Below are positions 23,301 to 29,177 of a DNA stretch of 64,000 nucleotides, piece by piece (within the stretch, counting starts at the first letter, position 1; the number at the start of each line of letters is the position of its first letter). This DNA comes from Sthenelais limicola (lineage: Eukaryota > Annelida > Polychaeta > Phyllodocida > Sigalionidae): contig OW804099.1 of assembly GCA_942159475.1 (NCBI GenBank), positions 9,439,954 through 9,503,953 of the forward strand, read 5' to 3'. A program made the translations under genes and the position numbers. The notes below the pieces were generated by a model that saw nothing but the letters and a program-made list of their open reading frames with translations, did no database searches and was not told the origin of the DNA.

Positions 23301-24731
23301 ACCCTATCCGATTTCTCCCACCCTATCCTTATGCTTCCTTAATTTTTTCTCATTCCCTCTCCCACCCTTTCCCTCCCTCCCTCTTGAACTCTTCTTCCCT
23401 CTCCCTCCAGTTGCTAGGGAATCTCATGTTGCCACAGCCGGTGGGAGAGGCATGACGTCAATCTCTTTTACTTTCTAACAGGGGCTTTCCTGTGCTAAAA
23501 ACAGTTGTATAAAAAAATGAATAAAAAGGGCTTCAAAATCATATTTCCACCCCAAAAACCTTCACAAACCACATACGACGACATCCAGAGAGGGGGGACA
23601 GACCTCTACAGATGAGTAAAGTGGTTTTTAAAACAACAAATTCCGAGAACATTCTGGACAAAGAAAACCTTCTTTCTACCATTTCTTTTCTACCTCCTTT
23701 CCTAGAAATCGCTCTAGCCGTATATTATATGGATATGAGAGGGTGACTGGTGAACTCGGACCGTTCTGGGCTCGGACCATCGTATACTCGGACCGTTGTA
23801 AGCTCGGACTGGGTAAGGTCGGACCAGTGGGTTAGTGGACTCGGACCAAACCATACAATACAAAAACTAACCCTAACCCTAAAATTGGTTGTCCTAAGTC
23901 AGTAAAGCTAGTAGTGGAGTGTCCGAAGTAAAACTGACTAATAAAAGAATTACTTTAACTATATACATAGTATTCACATGACGTCACCCCAGTCAGCGGC
24001 TATCCTCACTGCCACTGGCAGCCATAATGTGTGGCAGCATAGATAGCGGGAGACACTAGATTGACAGTATTTCCCGTTTCGAATGTTTGCTAATGGCAAT
24101 ATACTCATTATTCCATCATGACACACTAAAAAATGACCATATAACCTATCAGCATACTGTATATAATATTCTCAAAAACTTTCGGAGGTGAAAACTGCAT
24201 TTTTGAGGCTTGGAGCACTCATGTCCAGCTAAAGTTGACCCACATTATGGCAAGCCGCGGCTAGCGCCGTGACGTCAGTGAATACTATGTATACCTATCA
24301 TAATAATGCTCTGCCTAAAGCTATGCCTGGTCCAAGTCCACTGAGTTCACTAACCCACTGGTCCGACTCCACTAACCCGCCCGGTCCGACATCAGAGTGG
24401 TCCGAGTCCGAGTTCTCTAGGAACCATATGAGAGTCTGCTATCATTAAGTTGTTATCTATACTACTTTACCTCCACCACACTCTATAAATCATAGATCGT
24501 TATTTGAAAGGACGGGGGAATTAACTATTGAGTCTGTGTGAATTATCGGACTTGAGTATAAAGTTACCAGTTGAAGGTAAACAATAAACCACCGCCCGGT
24601 ACCGCCCTCCAACAGGAGTGACTTGTGGGTGGTTCAACCATTCGTACCTCGTCATTTAGTCGGTTGATATTCTGCACATCTGCGACCATCGTCTCCGGGG
24701 GAGGCCCGCTCATGAAGTGTACCGTCGCCAT
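3102..24731 (-). CDS. COMMD7: COMMD7, COMM domain-containing protein 7 (seven exons, 3' end missing)
   Basis: Coding exons in transcription order are 24731-24648, 12622-12569, 8674-8572, 7038-6982, 6021-5984, 5872-5782 and 3200-3102. All have GT-AG borders and consistent phases, and they give 526 nt (about 175 codons). The human protein has about 200 residues, so only a short final exon is missing. It starts MATVHFMSGPPP. Landmarks matching COMMD7 in order are LNDEQFQEILNVVFEFL, LQEDLLTLGMSEEKAALF, NTLMVNQLVDMDWKFAV and VGHTFLQLKLV. The C-terminal COMM domain is the dimerisation module of the Commander complex (COMMD/CCDC22/CCDC93), which works in endosomal recycling; COMMD7 is also linked to NF-kB control (family knowledge). 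Intron 1 is about 12 kb and holds a full-length LINE in the opposite orientation. Introns 3, 4 and 6 are largely minisatellite. Confidence 0.92.
3228..5386. repeat. about 40-bp minisatellite in COMMD7 intron 6
   Basis: Roughly 50 copies of a unit of 37-42 bp are present: gtgcaataaagggtttatt, then acacacccatgctgtatgag. Variants alternate between aatacaggg and aataaaggg and between gagggg and gaag. Each unit holds an inverted repeat (TGTAATA...TATTACA). A 243-bp higher-order block of six units, marked by a catggtgtat variant, is repeated at about 3346-3588 and 3589-3831. Reading frames through the array are artefacts of the repeat. Confidence 0.95.
4941..5036 (-). mobile_element. short truncated retroposon inside the minisatellite
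   Basis: About 95 bp without repeat units interrupt the array. On the minus strand it ends in TTTAAATAC followed by a poly(A)-like run, with AATAAAATAC shortly before. That suggests a 5'-truncated retroposon 3' end. The family is not identifiable. Confidence 0.5.
5387..5781. other. intron 6 remainder with a LINE-like 3' tail
   Basis: No exon is seen. At about 5654-5690 the plus strand has cataatgttttggttaaataaaaatc, closely similar to about 9455-9480 (cataatgttttgcctgaataaaaatc). These look like 3' ends of one non-LTR family. Confidence 0.45.
5782..5872 (-). CDS. COMMD7: COMMD7 exon 6 (start of COMM domain)
   Basis: It is bordered by GTTTGCAG on the acceptor side and GTTGGT on the donor side. 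It reads WRVHQVSLSRVSLG, then NTLMVNQLVDMDWKFA, matching the conserved NQLVDMxWKFG entry to the COMM domain. It begins in phase 0 and ends in phase 1. Confidence 0.93.
5984..6021 (-). CDS. COMMD7: COMMD7 exon 5 (38 bp)
   Basis: This small exon encodes MSEEKAALFAEQ with split codons at the 5' side. The acceptor is TTTTCCAG and the donor is GTGAGC. Human COMMD7 has LSEEKATYF at this place. It is separated from exon 6 by a 111-bp intron. Confidence 0.92.
6022..6981 (-). repeat. 24-bp minisatellite forming COMMD7 intron 4, each unit carrying a 5' splice site
   Basis: About 39 copies of a 24-bp unit fill the intron between exons 4 and 5. On the minus strand the unit is CTTACACTAGGTCAGTGCCC plus TGTC. 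The first copy is the real end of exon 4 with its donor (CTTACACTAG then GTCAGT), so every unit repeats the donor context. The period is a multiple of three and the exon frame stays open through the first 18 or so units, to about 6600, encoding TLGQCPVP repeats. Confidence 0.93.
6982..7038 (-). CDS. COMMD7: COMMD7 exon 4
   Basis: It encodes AMKCNLGAAQLQEDLLTL, matching ALKKSLTAKQVQADFITL of the human protein. The acceptor is TTTTTCGCAG. The donor GTCAGT at 6981-6980 is the first of about 39 near-identical donors in the intron, so the exact donor is the one best supported by homology to the exon 5 junction. Confidence 0.92.
7113..7798. mobile_element. non-autonomous DNA transposon with perfect 24-bp terminal inverted repeats
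   Basis: The 686-bp element starts AGGGAGGCTTCGATGTACCG and ends with its exact reverse complement, followed by related subterminal repeats (AACGCGG blocks) to about 50 bp. It sits inside a unit of the 40-bp minisatellite. Comparison with intact units gives the empty site and a 3-bp ATT target duplication. No transposase. A 3-bp duplication could suit the PIF/Harbinger group, but the TIR start is not diagnostic. Confidence 0.85.
7799..8556. repeat. 40-bp minisatellite in COMMD7 intron 3
   Basis: About 19 copies of a 40-bp unit: aggactgaagttatcaatat then ttactcactgtttgacctac. One more partial unit lies at 7091-7112, beyond the inserted transposon. On the minus strand each unit contains ACAGTGAGTAAA, a donor-like GTGAGT. 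The array begins about 20 bp inside the intron from the exon 3 donor. Confidence 0.93.
8572..8674 (-). CDS. COMMD7: COMMD7 exon 3
   Basis: It encodes ASRMISRLEEFSEENGISV, then AGVKNVTRTLVAIPTG, aligning with the human VERFLAQLSEFATTNQISLG...SLLLVPNG region of the helical N-terminal domain. The acceptor is TTTTTTCCAG and the donor is GTGAGC. It starts in phase 0 and ends in phase 1. Confidence 0.93.
8715..8887. repeat. 86-bp tandem duplication
   Basis: Two adjacent diverged copies start taccaggctgtttagttcag and contain the palindrome GGTAGTATACTACC. A related ggtatactaccc fragment is at about 12490. They probably derive from a small transposon. Confidence 0.7.
8888..12568. other. COMMD7 intron 2, AT-rich, with old LINE tails
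   Basis: No exon recognised. LINE-like 3' ends are seen at about 9455-9480 (cataatgttttg..aataaaaatc) and 11330-11385 (gacaaataaaagattatc then a tctat simple repeat). An A-run lies at 10907-10924. The 9670-9952 segment is described separately. Confidence 0.5.
9670..9952. mobile_element. element with AAGTCGGCCC-type inverted arms and an internal TTAGGG motif
   Basis: The left arm carries caggtcggccca. The right arm carries several copies of gggccgacttgg, that is inverted repeats of one motif. Between them lies aatttagggttagggttagt. The same core, reverse-complemented (AAACTAACCCTAACCCTAAA), occurs in the Mutator-like element at 23742-24425, so the two probably belong to one superfamily. Boundaries are approximate and no target duplication is clear. 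Confidence 0.5.
12569..12622 (-). CDS. COMMD7: COMMD7 exon 2 (54 bp)
   Basis: Eighteen codons reading QFQEILNVVFEFLTDSSK, matching QFSALTEVLFHFLTEPKE of the human protein. The acceptor is TATTTTCCAG and the donor is GTAGGA; both borders are in phase 0. Confidence 0.93.
13799..15478 (+). CDS. LINE A ORF1: L1-type RNA-binding protein fused to a NADAR domain
   Basis: This 559-residue protein has a basic Lys-rich N-terminus (1-100), a coiled coil (about 105-215) and an L1 ORF1-like RRM opening LENNLLIVGI (about 217-300). A C-terminal RNA-binding segment with VYVKKDVP follows (about 300-350), then a NADAR domain (about 370-525) and an acidic tail (530-559). NADAR signatures are PLSNH at 381-385, the VEQF glutamate at 401, WGIGIP at 488-493 and NMLGKAWMQIR at 510-520. 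Known NADAR proteins cleave N-glycosidic bonds: YbiA acts on riboflavin intermediates, and others remove ADP-ribose from guanine. What it does in a LINE is unknown. The start is the ATG at 13799; the stop is 57 bp before ORF2. Confidence 0.92.
   Translation: MSLANVDQKVLNNEENKQNPDEKVKRKRPAEESSPTIPTKRANKAEMKTGAAKVPPAPTDQGPDGKPKPDPKKQKKGGANGTPKKLKKLEKKNIKRVRPLYKSNDVMQMVREMQKHNQESFDELFDALGDLEVVKDTVNENIVAIENVNAAIDVIHEENKKRDMEKEEMKQTIKQQNEDILILQQNAAQPRDTDDLERRKIEQLKDQDLVREEMAKLENNLLIVGIKAMEGETQADRQEAAKNVIHEGMGLTHIKIKRTFRVNSKPGCPLKIELNNHEEAELILDNKEELKQYVYDGVAGQVYVKKDVPLFMRLRNAKAKQIADAALLIGYDEARASKGNVFIDRWYRYDELAAVPTELLLSQLTKKENHHALVFFTEDNPLSNHYKSPFNIEQKQFHNVEQFLFYKKAIIGEDTDKIQMALATQNPKKAKSYMANVTRNRQNWVLHRKEFLLSALRAKVQYNESVKQYLLLSGDKHIGEAAPKDKVWGIGIPLSDPDVLDSSRWPPNGNMLGKAWMQIRDEIRRKEPESRESSSSDEGEEEEDDDEEEGEEEMEESPL
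15536..19321 (+). CDS. LINE A ORF2: AP endonuclease and reverse transcriptase
   Basis: The 1261-residue polyprotein is intact. The APE-type endonuclease (about 10-235) shows LNVNG (16-20), QETH with E46, GDFNAD with D152, SRLDY and TDH (D228-H229). The reverse transcriptase (about 440-770) has NWRPITLLN, KQGDP (646-650) and FADD (688-691). A C-terminal CCHC motif runs C1117-x2-C1120-x7-H1128-x4-C1133. It should nick the target and prime cDNA synthesis from it. It follows ORF1 by 57 bp, and how it is translated is not evident. No stop or frameshift was found. Confidence 0.95.
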   Translation: METLGEERSQLGFISLNVNGLAGSIKRKAIMDELKTNNNMIIGLQETHSSSEIEAIWKTQWPGEMIMNHGTKASRGVMLLIPKCLKSNIAERGQDDSGRWQYVVLDQNNRKTGIFNVYSPTSEKTEEQEEILKKIKEKVQSLQVEDIVMMGDFNADLSFRPDSKASSILNDFINELDLCDIIKVKSNNQPVKTWSRNGSESRLDYVFISSNIVNSIVSFSVDSHAQTDHKKISINIYQEIEKRGKGFWKLNVNLLQNDHFVHNVEMLAKENKELSPTLRWEFFKLKVREEAIRISSDTARERRRKKEIENRRLKILDQKKIMSEEEKEERKNILNEKKIAELNAAQGALIRSRARWAIEGEKPTKYFCALEKYQAEKKIINQLKVNGVLKTGKEEILKQGEKFYKELYTEFEIDEQIAETFMKGENIYELDEIDNDILIRPFEEEEVKKIILSMKNNKSPGCDGFTVEFFKFFWYAIYQMFINMMHFNLAQGKISESQSRGIISVIPKKDKNLEDLGNWRPITLLNVDYKIISKAITSRLKMHITDMIKEDQFGFIHGRYIGTAVRKIDDTISYLEKNRQEGLIVALDFSKAYDSVSWTFLEKVLISHNICDTFRSWIKCLLENSKAAFSNNGHISNWFDIRRGVKQGDPVSSYLFTMIVEKLAESLRNDNEIEGINIGGYENKIIQFADDSTLMVKNEISLVKCLRKIDDFFLATGLKLNAKKSKGFRIGNFALSNRKVLELNWEKEIKILGVTLMSPRSEKKLSLINTVDLVQKIKNVINAWRYRSLTIKGRILVSNVFVLPLVQHTLSCVYIDPKKQKEIETIITTFIWKGGSNKISTDFLAQNCQNGGLNLRCIKEIIETNRLKWVQRMLENSNSSWFKILEHDQGKSIEDIFLIRNKPSHALNKFYEEVFDIWNKYYFSQKPTSVDQIRKERLWRNKLIVVKKIPIGWERGENLGIKVIGDILNDRGELMSEKEFRKEYSTNIYLPRNIIKKAVPIEWWNKLRNNIQNPVKDVIEIEIKNVKIDVKNASSKMLYNALVAKRKPKWEKIYDWQKILNLDDEEFNAIDWKKVFYNPYAVTKESRIHALQYRVLHRTITCNVKLKNMGIIEKKKCSFCSYDDDIIHFFVECKKTKAMWQEVFLFIESTGYLNRTNGDKMILKKNGSKMDINASDVILGIRTDNINARVIGWIILQMKAIIQRQKLFHEGMLTFKMIISELAIKSKIIMYQNSTQNVDNETKEIWLKLNADLMSTCEDPN
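19597..22227. other. COMMD7 intron 1, non-coding
   Basis: No exon recognised. It holds a C-run near 19728-19739, a palindromic motif aagtgccttcggcacttgg at about 20216 (related to 25145-25220), a T-run at 20290-20314, and agagggcgggtcggtc occurring at about 20095 and again at 21491, perhaps parts of one old repeat. Confidence 0.4.
22228..22610. repeat. about 85-bp tandem repeat with gagtgagtgag spacers
   Basis: Five copies of ttggttgctttacgccctta then tcaacacatttaatatggtt and caagggtgggagaggtgagc, separated by variable gagtgagtga runs. This repeat style is common in mollusc genomes, which is my main hint to the host group (weak). Confidence 0.85.
22611..23741. other. pyrimidine-rich intron sequence with a 90-bp direct repeat
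   Basis: The tracts at 22840-22890 and 23100-23160 are CT-rich. Segments at about 23203-23285 and 23477-23560 are direct repeats, sharing ctaaaaacagttgtat and aaaaagggcttcaaaatca followed by atttccacccca. No coding signal. Confidence 0.5.
23742..24425. mobile_element. Mutator-like non-autonomous transposon with 9-bp target duplication
   Basis: The 684-bp element is flanked by ATATGAGAG (23733-23741 and 24426-24434). Its long imperfect terminal inverted repeats begin GGTNNCTNGNGAACTCGGAC and carry many CTCGGACC motifs over more than 100 bp. Long TIRs and a 9-bp duplication fit Mutator-like elements. The left arm ends in actaaccctaaccctaaa. No transposase. A second MITE is nested inside at 23962-24294. 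Confidence 0.8.
23962..24294. mobile_element. MITE family 2, copy 1 (nested)
   Basis: The inverted ends TATACATAGTATTCAC then TGACGTCAC are mirrored at the right end (gtgacgtcagtgaatacta then tgtata). Copy 2 is at 28851-29169. It lies wholly within the Mutator-like element, so it inserted later. Confidence 0.8.
24648..24731 (-). CDS. COMMD7: COMMD7 exon 1 (coding part)
   Basis: Begins with the ATG at 24731-24729 and encodes MATVHFMSGPPPET then MVADVQNINRLNDE, followed by the donor GTACGA. The last residues match the QQLNQLGAQ region of human COMMD7. I chose this ATG because the 28 codons join exon 2 in frame and the length matches the family. Confidence 0.9.
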
Positions 24732-24900
24732 GCGCCACAATATTCACACGATTTCCACAAATTCAGACAAATATCGCAGCAGCAGACGACGACAGCTCCC
24801 TCGCATGACCAGCAAGATGGCGGCGCCCTGTGCTTGTTTTCATTGATGAAGCGGCCTGGGCTGAAGCTGACCAATCAGAGGCCGGCATACTCGGGCCTCT
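24732..24900 (-). promoter_or_regulatory. COMMD7: COMMD7 5' UTR/promoter region
   Basis: Just upstream of the start codon lie AAGATGGCGGC (24814-24824), a YY1-type site common at housekeeping starts, and a CCAAT box, gaccaatcagagg, at about 24869-24881. No TATA box is seen. The transcription start is not fixed by the sequence. Confidence 0.55.
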
Positions 24901-25136
24901 CCTGACATGCACAAGTGAAGTATCTGGGCCGGCGGACATAACGTTGAAATCCCCATCAATGATGTGTTGTCATTTGAATTGATACAAGCGTTACTCTTCA
25001 CTCGAGTTTCAAACGGTTCATTTACTGAAGTTATTGTGTACTTCATTATTTACTGAAGTTATCGTGTACCGGTAGCTATAAAACTAGCTTTTATAAATTG
25101 TGGACAGATGGCAGCAGGTGTCGTTGGCCCGCACTC

Positions 25137-25250
25137 ATATAGAAACAAGAGCCTTCGGCACTTGGAGACTTTCTTCTAGAGACAGTTTTTCTACTTCACA
25201 AGTGCCTTCGGCGCTTGAATTGTAGAGGCAGTTATTTTTCTACTTCTTGC
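25137..25250. repeat. hairpin repeat with agtgccttcggcactt motif
   Basis: Two copies of the palindrome-like motif ccttcggcacttg / agtgccttcggcgcttg, each followed by tagag(g)cagtt and a ttctacttc stretch. The same arrangement is at 20213-20270. Possibly a small dispersed element. Confidence 0.5.
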
Positions 25251-27539
25251 AATCATTTACTAAGTTCTTTTGGGAAAATATAGAAAATATTTATTGACAC
25301 TTTTTGACCAAAAAAGTCAGAGGGTAGTATAGTCTGTAAAAAATATTACAGAATAATTAAATCAATTGTCCCCAAACCTAGGCACCTGCAAATTTTGGGC
25401 AGGGGCGGGGAGGGGATTGGGAAATTAATAAATGGGGAACATACTTATTTGTTGTTGGCCTTATACAAAAGCCGGCATAATTTGGGACTGGTTTGATATA
25501 TGTATTGATGGATATGTGGCTCATAGAGTGAGTGGTAATGGAAAGGGCATGTTCATTATTTAGGTCTGTTTTATTATATTCCACATTAATCTGATTATGC
25601 ATGTTTTATTATTAATCCTAGGCATTACATTATTTACAAACCTTTGAGCACCCATGATTTCTAAGAATATTATGTAGGATGGGCCACTGAGACTGAAATA
25701 TGAGGGTTCGCCATCAAGCCCAGGTACCATGTTATAGCATTATTACCCCAAGGTTTGGTGGTTTATTCCCCACTATAGCCAGACTTTAATTCAACTTCTG
25801 CAATAAGGAAACCATTTTTGCATAGCGTATTTAATATTTTTTAATGTTTTGACCAAAACGTTCAGTTTTCGGGTGTTAACTTGAGGTTACATAAACGTTG
25901 GAATACAGCAGGTTGAAAATCACTTTGCTATGCTGTCTCTGAGAGAGCATAGCGGCCACAATTTTATACAAAAATGTATAACCATGAGAGGTATCCTCAT
26001 GTCCCAACTTGGCATTTAAATTCAATTCAATTCAATGATTTTTATTACCAAAAAGCATTGCATAAAATTCGGCGCTTCAATTTTGGCAGGTTAGGCCTCT
26101 AATAAGTAGTGGTTAATCACAATATAGACACTATGAACGCCAACGTTTTCCTTCTTAGAAATGTTGAGGATGACAAATCTGGCCTTGGTTTTTCCCGTGG
26201 ACTGTGAAAACATAGGAAATCGGGTGAGTGAGGCAAGTTTTCTAGACATATTCGCAGCCTCCGGTTCACGGTGGCGCGGCCTGTGGTCAATGGGGAGAAT
26301 TAGGCAATCCCCTTGGTCCGCCACTAGCGCCAAAACGTCCAGGAAAGTATCCGCAGCGAGATTATTACGATTTTGCATGGTTTGTTTAGTAAGATTGAGT
26401 CTGTATTTGTTATATGAACGGAAACAGCCAAAGGCTACATATTGTAAAAAAAATTGTCGCAAACAACTGTGCAGAGCGGGAGATTCCTGTCTCCCTGTCT
26501 CCCACGAAGCAATAAAAAAGGGTTGTCAAGTTTTGCTTTGAGCTGTCTGCAGAGGTCGTATGGGTTCAACCAACCCAATGATCAGCAGACATTTAAAGTT
26601 TAGCAGAAGAATCTCTATTTCGTTAGCTTTTTAATGTAATAATCCCGGAGTTTCTACCTTGGAAAACGACAGCAGCAGTTTGTAGCCTAGACCGGAATAT
26701 GGGGCAGCAGTGTTGCCTCTAGCGTTAGTTTCTTGTTGTGCGTGCAGTAAGTTTCTCCTAGTGTCAATGGAGGGAAGTGTGATGTGAGCAAGGTGAGTGT
26801 GATGGCTGCGATCCACATCCCTGGCTTCAATGGTGCCGTCAAACTGTTTATTCCTTCCGGCGGCGCAGGAGCCTTTTCCTCTCTCTGCCAAGAGGTGGCA
26901 GCACTGCCTAGTATATCTAGACAGTAGCCAAGACGTTAAAAGGAGTAGTCCATGCATTGATACACATTCTCACCGGGAAAAATATTGCAAACGAGTGGAT
27001 AAGTATGTGGAGTGTGAAGACAATAATTTCGTTGGACCCTAGTCTGTCTGCGCACTGTATTTGATGGTCAATGTAGTTATTTCTGACTTCTTCCAGGGAA
27101 GAAGTGGGAGGGTGCCAACCATCTAGTTGAGTCCAGAAAGTGTAGACTGCTTGAAAGGATTGTTATTTTAATTATATTTCTCAAGATCTGTACGCCTATT
27201 ATTGTTTTTATATATACAAATGAAGCATCGTCGCGAAAACGGCCCTCGCAAACCAACCGGGAATCCCGATTACTAAACTATTTCTAGCTGCTTCCTGGCA
27301 TGGCTTCGACCGTTCTCGCCTCCAGACGTTTTGCTTTGAGTTTGTCTGCTCAGGTCGTATGGGTTCAACCAACCCAACGACCAGCAGACACTAAGATTTT
27401 AGCAGAAGAATCTATATTTCGTTACCTATAGGCCTATAGCCAGCTGGCGCGTTATCGTAAGGATCCGACTAAAGCATGAGCTTTGTTTTTCTGATTGGAG
27501 GGCTTCCCCGACCTGCTGCTATATATGACGTCAATGTAT
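25251..27539. other. intergenic region between COMMD7 and the next candidate gene
   Basis: No gene recognised. At about 26018-26055 an attcaattcaattcaatga run next to ttttattac looks like the tail of a minus-strand LINE. Segments 26531-26626 and 27329-27424 are direct repeats with a hairpin. A minus-strand open stretch at 26091-26462 has no recognisable domain. Confidence 0.4.
26531..27424. repeat. pair of 95-bp direct repeats each with a hairpin
   Basis: The copies at 26531-26626 and 27329-27424 start ttttgctttgag and include an imperfect hairpin. Its arms are GTCTGC..GGTCGTATGGGTT and AACCCAACGACCAGCAGAC in the second copy. They then run through agcagaagaatct. They may be the two ends (LTR-like or TIR-subterminal) of an element of about 0.9 kb. 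Confidence 0.5.
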
Positions 27540-27618
27540 CCATGGTCACGTGACCGCATGTCTTGATCTGATTGGCTTAGAGTCCCAGTGGCTTCTTTCC
27601 AGCTACCTGTGTTGTGAT

Positions 27619-27682
27619 ATGGCGGCCATTGCTGAGAGCTCTCGATTTGAATCTGCGGTTAGCGATAACTTTTTAATTATTC
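27619..27682 (+). CDS. possible first coding exon of an unrecognised gene
   Basis: ATATGGCGGCC begins an open stretch, MAAIAESSRFESAVS then DNFLIIQ, that runs directly into a good donor (ATTCA then GTAAGTAAC). Upstream are an E-box CACGTG (about 27547) and an inverted CCAAT box (tgattggct, about 27579), and the start context resembles a YY1-type promoter. I found no second exon, and a retroelement relic starts shortly downstream. The family is not recognised. Confidence 0.35.
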
Positions 27683-27913
27683 AGTAAGTAACACATGTTC
27701 CCATTTGAACTTTGCTCCACTTGACTCAGTCTAGCTTCTGGAATTGGTTAGAAAGTTCCAGAAAAAAATAAAGCATGAAAACGGGTCTTCGGAAGGCAGT
27801 GTCGGTATATATACGTTTCTCCTCTCGGGAGGTCAACCGGTCACATGACTTGATAATCATAGCAAAGCTATTCGTACCGAATAGCGGTCGGTTGTGCTCG
27901 TCAAGTTGTATTA

Positions 27914-28526
27914 CATGGTACCAGAAGTAAAACAGGAGATGCCCCAGCAAATTACACCTCTGGGAGTCCTCAGGATGAAGGACGGCAACCTAGCAGAAAG
28001 ATGGAGGAAATTTAAGGAGAAGAAGCCCATATATTTACTAGCAATTGGAGTTAATAACTGCAACATGGAAGGGCCATGTGCAGCCGCCATATTGGTTAAC
28101 ATGGCCAGAGAAGAAGTGTTTGACCAATACCAAGCGTTCAAGTGGCTAGGCCTACTGGAGACGGGTGGGCTACTGGAGACGGGTGGGCTACTGGAGACAG
28201 GTGGGCTACTGGAGACGGGTGGGCTACTGGAGACGGGTGGCCTACTGGAGACGGGTGGGCTACTGGAGACAGGTGGGCTACTGGAGACAGGTGGGCTACT
28301 GGAGACGGGTAGGCTACGGGTGGGCTACTGGAGACGGGTGGCCTACTGGAGACGGGTGGGCTACTGGAGACGGGTGGGTTACTGGAGACGGGTGGGCTAC
28401 TGGAGACGGGTGGGCTACTGGCACATGCCACATATACTCGAATTTACCCAGACCAAATTGCAGCCTAATTTAGCAGGATTAACTAAATGTGTACAGCTGC
28501 CAATTGTACATTTTCTGAAAATCTGA
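27914..28526 (+). pseudogene. LTR-retroelement gag fragment extended by an 18-bp coding minisatellite
   Basis: Sequence before 27914 ends like an LTR (TATA-like ggtatatatacg near 27804), and TGGTACCAGAAGT follows as a possible primer-binding site. An ATG at 27939 opens a gag-like N-terminus: PLGVLRMKDGNLAERWRKFK, IYLLAIG, then ILVNMAREEVFDQYQ. This is typical of invertebrate retroelement gag. After about 28150 the frame runs through about 15 copies of an 18-bp unit encoding LLETGG, and then stops. No pol follows, so it is a relic. Confidence 0.65.
28150..28425. repeat. 18-bp minisatellite (ctactggagacgggtggg)
   Basis: About 15 units, mostly perfect, with one 12-bp interruption near 28310. 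The period is a multiple of three, so the frame is kept. Confidence 0.9.
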
Positions 28527-28850
28527 CCCGCATGTTGAACAATGCATATGCTATATGAGCGCATCTTCCACTCTGTCTCACCTAGTGTCTAAATCTAATA
28601 TCATTGAAACTCTATTGTATCTGAGGTGAATAAACAGAGATCTGACTTCCTCCATGCCAAGTACATGCCTGACTTTAAGTTTGTCCTAATCTAATAAGAA
28701 TATCCTGTGGGTTATCAACAGCGCACGCACGCACAAGGACTTGACCGGATAGCCAGTGGTTGAACGGTGCCTCCTACTGGCATGGCTATGTATAGCCGTT
28801 GACCCCAATAAATTACAGCCATGTCCTGATTGTGTGGTTGTACCTGTAGC

Positions 28851-29169
28851 TATACATAGATTTCACTGACGTCACGGCCCTGGCCATGTTTGGGGTCCAG
28901 TTAGATGGCTATGTATGCTGCGATACTTGAAAATATCGTTTTCTGGCTCTTTAAACCTTTACCAGTTTTAATCTGCCACAACAATACCTTCATGATAGGT
29001 TAGATAATCTACCTTTAGTGTAGAATTACCCAAGTATCTACTCTTGTGAAGTTTATCAACTTTGTTTTGATACCCCCGCCGTAGACGGCCAGCGTAGCAG
29101 TGACCCCAGACATGGTAGCCACTGCGATACCCCGGCCTACTGGGTGACGTCATGTGAAATCTATGTATA
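28851..29169. mobile_element. MITE family 2, copy 2
   Basis: Ends are TATACATAGATTTCAC then TGACGTCAC, and their mirror gtgacgtcatgtgaaatcta then tgtata. It is about 320 bp, like copy 1 at 23962-24294, and ends a few bases before the next element. No coding content. Confidence 0.8.
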
Positions 29170-29177
29170 CAGTCCTG

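Noticed and set aside
26091..26541. Protein-coding gene from the overlapping 123- and 126-residue ORFs
   Set aside because: Open on both strands, no domain recognised, no splice sites or promoter seen.
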